Source: Auanema rhodensis
Lineage: Eukaryota; Nematoda; Chromadorea; Rhabditida; Rhabditidae
Assembly (NCBI GenBank): GCA_964057225.1
Contig: OZ059897.1
Span: 5,208,001-5,272,000 of the forward strand
Direction of reading: 5' to 3'
Length of the DNA stretch: 64,000 nucleotides
In this document: positions 1 through 10,202 of the stretch, piece after piece
How the letters are laid out: every line of letters starts with the position of its first letter
How positions within the stretch are numbered: position 1 is the first letter of the stretch
The notes under the pieces: model-generated
Seen by the model: the letters and a program-made list of their open reading frames with translations, nothing else
What the model was told of the DNA's origin: nothing
Databases searched by the model: none
Translations under genes and position numbers: made by a program

Positions 1-1
1 T

Positions 2-11
2 TTCACGTGAA
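2..11. other. 10-bp perfect palindrome TTCACGTGAA (CACGTG box 1)
   Basis: The box is its own reverse complement and recurs once per monomer. CACGTG is the core of G-box/E-box sites bound by bZIP and bHLH proteins, but binding here is not shown. Exceptions noticed are few: CACTTG at 6,867, 7,923, 13,014 and 17,410; CACGCG near 33,096; and CACGTA near 17,581 and 39,081. Confidence 0.85.
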
Positions 12-27
12 GCAAGTTACATACCAA

Positions 28-41
28 GTGCACAGCACGTG
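28..41. other. GTGCAC palindrome followed by CACGTG box 2
   Basis: GTGCAC (28-33) and CACGTG (36-41) are both perfect 6-bp palindromes separated by two bases, and both recur in every monomer. Position 35 is G here but T in most monomers, which gives ATCACGTG. Where position 42 is C, a second GTGCAC is formed just after the box. The only break in this box that I noticed is CACTTG near 48,430, so it is among the most constant parts of the unit. Confidence 0.85.
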
Positions 42-73
42 TACATTTAATTAGCATAAATTAAAGTTCACGT
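37..73. other. 37-bp imperfect dyad (possible hairpin or cruciform)
   Basis: The left arm is ACGTG-T-AC-A-TTTAATT (37-52), the loop is AGCATA (53-58), and the right arm is AATTAAA-GT-T-CACGT (59-73). Fourteen base pairs can form (7 + 2 + 5), with one bulged A and one T:T mismatch. The mismatch becomes C:T where monomer position 42 is C. The inner TTTAATT/AATTAAA stem is perfect in most monomers. The variants CATTAATT, CATAATTT and AAATCAAAG alter it in minority copies. Confidence 0.8.
69..73. other. CACGT core 3 (half-box GTTCACGTAAA)
   Basis: This is the third CACGT core of the monomer. It starts 33 bases after core 2 (36), which starts 32 bases after core 1 (4). It lacks the final G, so it is not a full palindrome. 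In domains I and III a minority of monomers carry CACTT here, for example at 3,060, 34,216 and twice per unit in the 880-bp repeat; this is a G-to-T change. Confidence 0.8.
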
Positions 74-85
74 AAATTTCAAAGT

Positions 86-98
86 CATGGTTACCATG
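86..98. other. 13-bp dyad CATGGT-T-ACCATG
   Basis: Two perfect 6-bp arms flank a single central T. The dyad recurs in nearly all monomers of domains I and III. In domain II two recurrent variants break the left arm only: CATAGT, and CGTGGT (preceded by a TTTTAAAG context and followed by CACTATT). Rare single changes are CTTGGT (5,014 and 6,246), CATCGT (near 61,689), and GCCATG for ACCATG (near 27,018). Confidence 0.82.
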
Positions 99-111
99 CA
101 CTAATATCAAT

Positions 112-125
112 AAAAATTTGTTTTT
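112..125. other. A-tract/T-tract dyad AAAAATTTGTTTTT
   Basis: Five A and five T bases flank TTTG, giving a 5-bp inverted repeat with a 4-base loop. Runs of this kind are known to bend DNA and to influence nucleosome position. Recurrent variants are AAAAATTTCTTTTT (for example 14,357, 15,408, 16,468, 18,225 and 19,285), AAAACTTTG (46,407, 50,103, 51,863 and 55,559) and one 1-base shortening near 1,699. Confidence 0.75.
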
Positions 126-1799
126 AGACTAATATGGACATGGGGAATCTAATTTTAAAAACCGCATCTCTTTATCTTTCACGTGAAGCAAGTTACATAC
201 CAAGTGCACAGCACGTGTACATTTAATTAGCATAAATTAAAGTTCACGTAAATTTCAAAGTCATGGTTACCATGCACTAATATCAATAAAAATTTGTTTT
301 TAGACTAATATGGACATGGGGAATCTAATTTTGAAAACCGCATCTCTTTATCTTTCACGTGAAGCAAGTTACATACCAAGTGCACATCACGTGCACATTT
401 AATTAGCATAAATTAAAGTTCACGTAAATTTCAAAGTCATGGTTACCATGCACTAATATCAATAAAAATTTGTTTTTAGACTAATATGGACATGGGGAAT
501 CTAATTTTGAAAACCGCATCTCTTTATCTTTCACGTGAAGCAAGTTACATACCAAGTGCACATCACGTGCACATTTAATTAGCATAAATTAAAGTTCACG
601 TAAATTTCAAAGTCATGGTTACCATGCACCAATATCAATAAAAATTTGTTTTTAGACTAATATGGACATGGGGAATCTAATTTTGAAAACTGCATCTCTT
701 TATCTTTCACGTGAAGCAAGTTACATACCAAGTGCACATCACGTGCACATTTAATTAGCATAAATTAAAGTTCACGTAAATTTCAAAGTCATGGTTACCA
801 TGCACCAATATCAATAAAAATTTGTTTTTAGACTAATATGGACATGGGGAATCTAATTTTGAAAACCGCATCTCTTTATCTTTCACGTGAAGCAAGTTAC
901 ATACCAAGTGCACATCACGTGCACATTTAATTAGCATAAATTAAAGTTCACGTAAATTTCAAAGTCATGGTTACCATGCACCAATATCAATAAAAATTTG
1001 TTTTTTGACTAATATGGACATGGGGAATCTAATTTTGAAAACCGCATCTCTTTATCTTTCACGTGAAGCAAGTTACATACCAAGTGCACATCACGTGTAC
1101 ATTTAATTAGCATAAATTAAAGTTCACGTAAATTTCAAAGTCATGGTTACCATGCACCAATATCAATAAAAATTTGTTTTTAGACTAATATGGACATGGG
1201 GAATCTAATTTTGAAAACCGCATCTCTTTATCTTTCACGTGAAGCAAGTTACATACCAAGTGCACATCACGTGCACATTTAATTAGCATAAATTAAAGTT
1301 CACGTAAATTTCAAAGTCATGGTTACCATGCACCAATATCAATAAAAATTTGTTTTTAGACTAATATGGACATGGGGAATCTAATTTTAAAAACCGCATC
1401 TCTTTATCTTTCACGTGAAGTGAGTTACATACCAAGTGCACATCACGTGTACATTTAATTAGCATAAATTAAAGTTCACGTAAATTTCAAAGTCATGGTT
1501 ACCATGCACCAATATCAATAAAAATTTGTTTTTAGACTAATATGGACATGGGGAATCTAATTTTAAAAACCGCATCTCTTTATCTTTCACGTGAAGTGAG
1601 TTACATACCAAGTGCACATCACGTGCACATTTAATTAGCATAAATTAAAGTTCACGTAAATTTCAAATTTATGGTTACCATGCACCAATATCAATAAAAT
1701 TTGTTTTTAGACTAATATGGACATGGGGAATCTAATTTTGAAAACCGCATCTCTTTATCTTTCACGTGAAGCGAGTTACATACCAAGTGCACATCACGT

Positions 1800-4230
1800 G
1801 TACATTTAATTAGCATAAATTAAAGTTCACGTAAATTTCAAAGTCATGGTTACCATGCACCAATATCAATAAAAATTTGTTTTTAGACTAATATGGACAT
1901 GGGGAATCTAATTTTGAAAACCGCATCTCTTTATCTTTCACGTGAAGCGAGTTACATACCAAGTGCACATCACGTGTACATTTAATTAGCATAAATTAAA
2001 GTTCACGTAAATTTCAAAGTCATGGTTACCATGCACCAATATCAATAAAAATTTGTTTTTAGACTAATATGGACATGTGAAATCTAATTTTAAAAACCGC
2101 ATCTCTTTATCTTTCACGTGAAGCAAGTTACATACCAAGTGCACATCACGTGTACATTTAATTAGCATAAATTAAAGTTCACGTAAATTTCAAAGTCATG
2201 GTTACCATGCACTAATATCAATAAAAATTTGTTTTTAGACTAATATGGACATGGGGAATCTAATCTTGAAAACCGCATCTCTTTATCTTTCACGTGAAGT
2301 GGGTTGCATACCAAGTGCACATCACGTGTACATTTAATTAGCATAAATTAAAGTTCACGTAAATTTCAAAGTCATGGTTACCATGCACTAATATCAATAA
2401 AAATTTGTTTTTAGACTAATATGGACATGTGGAATCTAATTTTAAAAACCGCATCTCTTTATCTTTCACGTGAAGCAAGTTACATACCAAGTGCACATCA
2501 CGTGTACATTTAATTAGCATAAATTAAAGTTCACGTAAATTTCAAAGTCATGGTTACCATGCACCAATATCAATAAAAATTTGTTTTTAGACTAATATGG
2601 ACATGTGGAATCTAATTTTGAAAACCGCATCTCTTTATCTTTCACGTGAAGTGAGTTACATACCAAGTGCACATCACGTGTACATTTAATTAGCATAAAT
2701 TAAAGTTCACGTAAATTTCAAAGTCATGGTTACCATGCACCAATATCAATAAAAATTTCTTTTTAGACTAATATGGACATGGGGAATCTAATTTTGAAAA
2801 CCGCATCTCTTTATCTTTCACGTGAAGCAAGTTACATACCAAGTGCACATCACGTGCACATTTAATTAGCATAAATTAAAGTTCACGTAAATTTCAAAGT
2901 CATGGTTACCATGCACCAATATCAATAAAAATTTGTTTTTAGACTAATATGGACATGGGGAATCTAATTTTAAAAACCGCATCTCTTTATCTTTCACGTG
3001 AAGCAAGTTACATACCAAGTGCACATCACGTGTACATTTAATTAGCATAAATTAAAGTTCACTTAAATTTCAAAGTCATGGTTACCATGCACCAATATCA
3101 ATAAAAATTTGTTTTTAGACTAATATGGACATGGGGAATCTAATTTTAAAAACCGCATCTCTTTATCTTTCACGTGAAGCAAGTTACATACCAAGTGCAC
3201 ATCACGTGTACATTTAATTAGCATAAATTAAAGTTCACGTAAATTTCAAAGTCATGGTTACCATGCACCAATATCAATAAAAATTTGTTTTTAGATTAAT
3301 ATGGACATGGGGAATCTAATTTTGAAAACCGCATCTCTTTATCTTTCACGTGAAGCAAGTTACATACCAAGTGCACAGCACGTGTACATTTAATTAGCAT
3401 AAATTAAAGTTCACGTAAATTTCAAAGTCATGGTTACCATGCACCAATATCAATAAAAATTTGTTTTTAGACTAATATGGACATGGGGAATCTAATTTTG
3501 AAAACCGCATCTCTTTATCTTTCACGTGAAGCGAGTTACATACCAAGTGCACATCACGTGTACATTTAATTAGCATAAATTAAAGTTCACGTAAATTTCA
3601 AAGTCATGGTTACCATGCACCAATATCAATAAAAATTTGTTTTTAGACTAATATGGACATGTGAAATCTAATTTTAAAAACCGCATCTCTTTATCTTTCA
3701 CGTGAAGCAAGTTACATACCAAGTGCACATCACGTGTACATTTAATTAGCATAAATTAAAGTTCACGTAAATTTCAAAGTCATGGTTACCATGCACTAAT
3801 ATCAATAAAAATTTGTTTTTAGACTAATATGGACATGGGGAATCTAATCTTGAAAACCGCATCTCTTTATCTTTCACGTGAAGTGGGTTACATACCAAGT
3901 GCACATCACGTGTACATTTAATTAGCATAAATTAAAGTTCACGTTAATTTCAAAGTCATGGTTACCATGCACTAATATCAATAAAAATTTGTTTTTAGAC
4001 TAATATGGACATGTGGAATCTAATTTTAAAAACCGCATCTCTTTATCTTTCACGTGAAGCAAGTTACATACCAAGTGCACATCACGTGTACATTTAATTA
4101 GCATAAATTAAAGTTCACGTAAATTTCAAAGTCATGGTTACCATGCACTAATATCAATAAAAATTTGTTTTTAGACTAATATGGACATGGGGAATCTAAT
4201 TTCAAAGACCGCATCTCTTTATCTTTCACG
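1800..4230. repeat. Local HOR: duplicated segment at 9-monomer (1,584 bp) spacing
   Basis: Rare markers recur exactly 1,584 bases apart: ATGTGAAATCT at 2,077 and 3,661, and GAAGTGGGTT near 2,299 and 3,883. The shared segment runs from about 1,800-2,500 to 3,384-4,084. Downstream the match continues with a 10-monomer offset (ATGTGG near 2,605 and 4,365), so one extra monomer sits at about 4,048-4,223. That monomer has an unusual TTTCAAAGACC end. Confidence 0.8.
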
Positions 4231-6335
4231 TGAAGCAAGTTACATACCAAGTGCACATCACGTGTACATTTAATTAGCATAAATTAAAGTTCACGTAAAT
4301 TTCAAAGTCATGGTTACCATGCACCAATATCAATAAAAATTTGTTTTTAGACTAATATGGACATGTGGAATCTAATTTTGAAAACCGCATCTCTTTATCT
4401 TTCACGTGAAGTGAGTTACATACCAAGTGCACATCACGTGTACATTTAATTAGCATAAATTAAAGTTCACGTAAATTTCAAAGTCATGGTTACCATGCAC
4501 CAATATCAATAAAAATTTGTTTTTAGACTAATATGGACATGGGGAATCTAATTTTGAAAACCGCATCTCTTTATCTTTCACGTGAAGCAAGTTACATACC
4601 AAGTGCACAGCACGTGTACATTTAATTAGCATAAATTAAAGTTCACGTAAATTTCAAAGTCATGGTTACCATGCACCAATATCAATAAAAATTTGTTTTT
4701 AGACTAATATGGACATGGGGAATCTAATTTTGAAAACCGCATCTCTTTATCTTTCACGTGAAGCAAGTTACATACCAAGTGCACAGCACGTGTACATTTA
4801 ATTAGCATAAATTAAAGTTCACGTAAATTTCAAAGTCATGGTTACCATGCACCAATATCAATAAAAATTTGTTTTTAGACTAATATGGACATGGGGAATC
4901 TAATTTTGAAAACCGCATCTTTTTATCTTTCACGTGAAGCGAGTTACATACCAAGTGCACATCACGTGTACATTTAATTAGCATAAATTAAAGTTCACGT
5001 AAATTTCAAAGTCTTGGTTACCATGCACCAATATCAATAAAAATTTGTTTTTAGACTAATATGGACATGGGGAATCTAATTTTGAAAACCGCATCTCTTT
5101 ATATTTCACGTGAAGCAAGTTACATACCAAGTGCACATCACGTGCACATTTAATTAGCATAAATTAAAGTTCACGTAAATTTCAAAGTCATGGTTACCAT
5201 GCACTAATATCAATAAAAATTTGTTTTTAGACTAATATGGACATGTGGAATCTAATTTTAAAAACCGCATCTCTTTATCTTTCACGTGAAGCAAGTTACA
5301 TACCAAGTGCACATCACGTGTACATTTAATTAGCATAAATTAAAGTTCACGTAAATTTCAAAGTCATGGTTACCATGCACCAATATCAATAAAAATTTGT
5401 TTTTAGACTAATATGGACATGGGGAATCTAATTTCAAAAACCGCATCTCTTTATCTTTCACGTGAAGCAAGTTACATACCAAGTGCACATCACGTGTACA
5501 TTTAATTAGCATAAATTAAAGTTCACGTAAATTTCAAAGTCATGGTTACCATGCACCAATATCAATAAAAATTTGTTTTTAGACTAATATGGACATGTGG
5601 AATCTAATTTTGAAAACCGCATCTCTTTATCTTTCACGTGAAGTGAGTTACATACCAAGTGCACATCACGTGTACATTTAATTAGCATAAATTAAAGTTC
5701 ACGTAAATTTCAAAGTCATGGTTACCATGCACCAATATCAATAAAAATTTGTTTTTAGACTAATATGGACATGGGGAATCTAATTTTGAAAACCGCATCT
5801 CTTTATCTTTCACGTGAAGCAAGTTACATACCAAGTGCACAGCACGTGTACATTTAATTAGCATAAATTAAAGTTCACGTAAATTTCAAAGTCATGGTTA
5901 CCATGCACCAATATCAATAAAAATTTGTTTTTAGACTAATATGGACATGGGGAATCTAATTTTGAAAACCGCATCTCTTTATCTTTCACGTGAAGCAAGT
6001 TACATACCAAGTGCACAGCACGTGTACATTTAATTAGCATAAATTAAAGTTCACGTAAATTTCAAAGTCATGGTTACCATGCACCAATATCAATAAAAAT
6101 TTGTTTTTAGACTAATATGGACATGGGGAATCTAATTTTGAAAACCGCATCTTTTTATCTTTCACGTGAAGCGAGTTACATACCAAGTGCACATCACGTG
6201 TACATTTAATTAGCATAAATTAAAGTTCACGTAAATTTCAAAGTCTTGGTTACCATGCACCAATATCAATAAAAATTTGTTTTTAGACTAATATGGACAT
6301 GGGGAATCTAATTTTGAAAACCGCATCTCTTTATA
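4048..6335. repeat. 7-mer HOR (1,232 bp), two copies
   Basis: Six consecutive monomers at 4,048-5,103 recur at 5,280-6,335, an offset of 1,232 = 7 x 176. Shared private variants include CATCTTTTTATC (4,915 and 6,147), GTCTTGG (near 5,011 and 6,243) and the C-to-A change in TATATTTCACG (5,103 and 6,335). The shared variants occur in the same order, so this is duplication rather than parallel mutation. A few substitutions separate the copies. The monomer between them (5,104-5,279) is of a different subtype. Confidence 0.85.
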
Positions 6336-6863
6336 TTTCACGTGAAGCAAGTTACATACCAAGTGCACATCACGTGTTCATTTAATTAGCATAAATTAAA
6401 GTTCACGTAAATTTCAAAGTCATGGTTACCATGCACCAATGTCAATAAAAATTTGTTTTTAGACTAATATGGACATGGGGAATCTAATTTTAAAAACCGC
6501 ATCTCTTTATCTTTCACGTGAAGTGAGTTACATACCAAGTGCACATCACGTGTACATTTAATTAGCATAAATTAAAGTTCACGTAAATTTCAAAGTCATG
6601 GTTACCATGCACCAATATCAATAAAAATTTGTTTTTAGACTAATATGGACATGGGGAATCTAATTTTAAAAACCGCATCTCTTTATCTTTCACGTGAAGC
6701 AAGTTACATACCAAGTGCACATCACGTGTACATTTAATTAGCATAAATTAAAGTTCACGTAAATTTCAAAGTCATGGTTACCATGCACCAATATCAATAA
6801 AAATTTGTTTTTAGACTAATATGGACATGTGGAATCTAATTTTGAAAACCGCATCTCTTTATC

Positions 6864-8975
6864 TTTCACTTGAAGCGAGTTACATACCAAGTGCACATCA
6901 CGTGTACATTTAATTAGCATAAATTAAAGTTCACGTAAATTTCAAAGTCATGGTTACCATGCACTAATATCAATAAAAATTTGTTTTTAGACTAATATGG
7001 ACATGGGGAATCTAATCTTGAAAACCGCATCTCTTTATCTTTCACGTGAAGTGGGTTACATACCAAGTGCACATCACGTGTACATTTAATTAGCATAATT
7101 TAAAGTTCACGTAAATTTCAAAGTCATGGTTACCATGCACCAATATCAATAAAAATTTGTTTTTAGACTAATATGGACATGTGGAATCTAATTTTAAAAA
7201 CCGCATCTCTTTATCTTTCACGTGAAGCAAGTTACATACCAAGTGCACATCACGTGTACATTTAATTAGCATAAATTAAAGTTCACGTAAATTTCAAAGT
7301 CATGGTTACCATGCACCAATATCAATAAAAATTTGTTTTTAGACTAATATGGACATGTGGAATCTAATTTTAAAAACCGCATCTCTTTATCTTTCACGTG
7401 AAGCAAGTTACATACCAAGTGCACATCACGTGTACATTTAATTAGCATAAATTAAAGTTCACGTAAATTTCAAAGTCATGGTTACCATGCACTAATATCA
7501 ATAAAAATTTGTTTTTAGACTAATATGGACATGGGGAATCTAATCTTGAAAACCGCATCTCTTTATCTTTCACGTGAAGTGGGTTACATACCAAGTGCAC
7601 ATCACGTGTACATTTAATTAGCATAATTTAAAGTTCACGTAAATTTCAAAGTCATGGTTACCATGCACCAATATCAATAAAAATTTGTTTTTAGACTAAT
7701 ATGGACATGGGGAATCTAATTTTGAAAACCGCATCTCTTTATCTTTCACGTGAAGCGAGTTACATACCAAGTGCACATCACGTGCACATTTAATTAGCAT
7801 AAATTAAAGTTCACGTAAATTTCAAAGTCATGGTTACCATGCACCAATATCAATAAAAATTTGTTTTTAGACTAATATGGACATGTGGAATCTAATTTTG
7901 AAAACCGCATCTCTTTATCTTTCACTTGAAGCGAGTTACATACCAAGTGCACATCACGTGTACATTTAATTAGCATAAATTAAAGTTCACGTAAATTTCA
8001 AAGTCATGGTTACCATGCACTAATATCAATAAAAATTTGTTTTTAGACTAATATGGACATGGGGAATCTAATCTTGAAAACCGCATCTCTTTATCTTTCA
8101 CGTGAAGTGGGTTACATACCAAGTGCACATCACGTGTACATTTAATTAGCATAATTTAAAGTTCACGTAAATTTCAAAGTCATGGTTACCATGCACCAAT
8201 ATCAATAAAAATTTGTTTTTAGACTAATATGGACATGTGGAATCTAATTTTAAAAACCGCATCTCTTTATCTTTCACGTGAAGCAAGTTACATACCAAGT
8301 GCACATCACGTGTACATTTAATTAGCATAAATTAAAGTTCACGTAAATTTCAAAGTCATGGTTACCATGCACCAATATCAATAAAAATTTGTTTTTAGAC
8401 TAATATGGACATGTGGAATCTAATTTTAAAAACCGCATCTCTTTATCTTTCACGTGAAGCAAGTTACATACCAAGTGCACATCACGTGTACATTTAATTA
8501 GCATAAATTAAAGTTCACGTAAATTTCAAAGTCATGGTTACCATGCACTAATATCAATAAAAATTTGTTTTTAGACTAATATGGACATGGGGAATCTAAT
8601 CTTGAAAACCGCATCTCTTTATCTTTCACGTGAAGTGGGTTACATACCAAGTGCACATCACGTGTACATTTAATTAGCATAATTTAAAGTTCACGTAAAT
8701 TTCAAAGTCATGGTTACCATGCACCAATATCAATAAAAATTTGTTTTTAGACTAATATGGACATGGGGAATCTAATTTTGAAAACCGCATCTCTTTATCT
8801 TTCACGTGAAGCGAGTTACATACCAAGTGCACATCACGTGCACATTTAATTAGCATAAATTAAAGTTCACGTAAATTTCAAAGTCATGGTTACCATGCAC
8901 CAATATCAATAAAAATTTGTTTTTAGACTAATATGGACATGGGGAATCTAATTTTAAAAACCGCATCTCTTTATC
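6864..8975. repeat. 6-mer HOR (1,056 bp), two tandem copies
   Basis: Units 6,864-7,919 and 7,920-8,975 are directly adjacent and match monomer by monomer. The order is: CACTTG start with CGAG and CTTGAAAA; TGGG with CATAATTT; CAAG with ATGTGG; CAAG with CTTGAAAA; TGGG with CATAATTT; CGAG with C42. Markers CACTTG at 6,867 and 7,923, and CATAATTT at 7,094, 7,622, 8,150 and 8,678, fix the periods. The last marker spacing of 528 also shows a weaker 3-mer sub-periodicity. The last monomers differ at two sites (ATGTGG/TTTG against ATGGGG/TTTA). Confidence 0.88.
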
Positions 8976-9146
8976 TTTCACGTGAAGCAAGTTACATACC
9001 AAGTGCACAGCACGTGTACATTTAATTAGCATAAATTAAAGTTCACGTAAATTTCAAAGTCATGGTTACCATGCACCAATATCAATAAAAATTTGTTTTT
9101 AGACTAATATGGACATGGGGAATCTAATTTTGAAAACCGCATTATC
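8976..9146. repeat. 171-bp monomer (5-bp deletion), first of six
   Basis: CATCTCTTTATC is shortened to CATTATC just before the next TTTCACG box, a loss of five bases from a pyrimidine-rich stretch. The same form ends the monomers at 10,203-10,373, 11,783-11,953, 13,539-13,709, 14,766-14,936 and 17,407-17,577. Five of the six copies carry or neighbour G35/CAAG-type monomers, so this is one deletion spread by duplication rather than six events. Confidence 0.9.
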
Positions 9147-9498
9147 TTTCACGTGAAGCGAGTTACATACCAAGTGCACATCACGTGTACATTTAATTAG
9201 CATAAATTAAAGTTCACGTAAATTTCAAAGTCATGGTTACCATGCACCAATATCAATAAAAATTTGTTTTTAGACTAATATGGACATGGGGAATCTAATT
9301 TTGAAAATCGCATCTCTTTATCTTTCACGTGAAGCAAGTTACATACCAAGTGCACAGCACGTGTACATTTAATTAGCATAAATTAAAGTTCACGTAAATT
9401 TCAAAGTCATGGTTACCATGCACTAATATCAATAAAAATTTGTTTTTAGACTAATATGGACATGGGGAATCTAATCTTGAAAACCGCATCTCTTTATC

Positions 9499-10202
9499 TT
9501 TCACGTGAAGTGGGTTACATACCAAGTGCACATCACGTGTACATTTAATTAGCATAATTTAAAGTTCACGTAAATTTCAAAGTCATGGTTACCATGCACC
9601 AATATCAATCAAAATTTGTTTTTAGACTAATATGGACATGGGGAATCTAATTTTGAAAATCGCATCTCTTTATCTTTCACGTGAAGCGAGTTACATACCA
9701 AGTGCACATCACGTGCACATTTAATTAGCATAAATTAAAGTTCACGTAAATTTCAAAGTCATGGTTACCATGCACCAATATCAATAAAAATTTGTTTTTA
9801 GACTAATATGGACATGGGGAATCTAATTTTGAAAACCGCATCTCTTTATCTTTCACGTGAAGCGAGTTACATACCAAGTGCACATCACGTGTACATTTAA
9901 TTAGCATAAATTAAAGTTCACGTAAATTTCAAAGTCATGGTTACCATGCACCAATATCAATCAAAATTTGTTTTTAGACTAATATGGACATGGGGAATCT
10001 AATTTTGAAAACCGCATCTCTTTATCTTTCACGTGAAGCGAGTTACATACCAAGTGCACATCACGTGCACATTTAATTAGCATAAATTAAAGTTCACGTA
10101 AATTTCAAAGTCATGGTTACCATGCACCAATATCAATAAAAATTTGTTTTTAGACTAATATGGACATGGGGAATCTAATTTTAAAAACCGCATCTCTTTA
10201 TC
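9499..10202. repeat. Dimer duplication (352 bp spacing)
   Basis: The private variant CAATCAAAATTTG (for CAATAAAAATTTG) occurs at 9,610 and 9,962, exactly two monomers apart. Each such monomer is followed by a CGAG/C42 monomer. The first copy has TGGG and CATAATTT and the second has CGAG and CATAAATT, so the two differ at several sites. The same four monomers sit between two 171-bp copies that are 1,227 bp apart. Confidence 0.7.

Larger units (their letters stand above)
1..176. repeat. Reference monomer (176 bp) used for monomer coordinates
   Basis: This is the first complete monomer; monomer positions quoted elsewhere are counted from its first base. Recurrent variable positions are: 13-15 (CAA, CGA, TGA or TGG, followed by G); 35 (G or T); 42 (T or C); 57-62 (CATAAATT, CATAATTT, CATTAATT or CATAAATC contexts); 72 (CACGT or CACTT); 87 and 89 (CATGG, CGTGG, CATAG); 101-104 (CCAAT, CTAAT, CTATT, ATAAT); 142-144 (ATGGGGAA, ATGTGGAA, ATGTGAAA, ATGAGGAA); 154-157 (TTTG, TTTA, TGTG, TTCA, CTTG); and 160-166 (ACCGCATC, ACCTGCATC, ATCGCATC, ACCGAATC, ACCGTATC). 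The rest is nearly constant. The choice of first base is arbitrary. This copy carries CAAG, G35, T42 and CTAAT. Confidence 0.97.
1..8975. repeat. Domain I: 176-bp monomers of CAAG/TGAG/TGGG type
   Basis: About 51 monomers, all 176 bp except one 175-bp copy near 1,699. The first 1.4 kb is mostly CAAG monomers with C at position 42. From about 2 kb the ATGTGG, ATGTGAAA and CTTGAAAA variants appear, in local repeats of 9/10, 7 and 6 monomers. There are no 177-bp (ACCTGC) and no 171-bp copies. Many marker combinations recur in domain III: CACTT, AGATTA, G35 and ATGTGAAA occur in the same order near 3.06-3.66 kb and near 34.2-34.8 kb. The two domains are therefore relatives. Confidence 0.85.

Noticed and set aside
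110-116. AATAAA polyadenylation signal in each monomer
   Set aside because: It is part of an AT-rich constant stretch in a non-coding satellite, with no transcript or gene structure to support it.
158-170. Yeast CDEIII-like element (CCGAA in ACCGAATC variants)
   Set aside because: Only CCGAAT matches, the flanking TGTTT and AAA parts are missing, and the variant occurs in a minority of monomers. A point centromere does not fit a 64-kb satellite.
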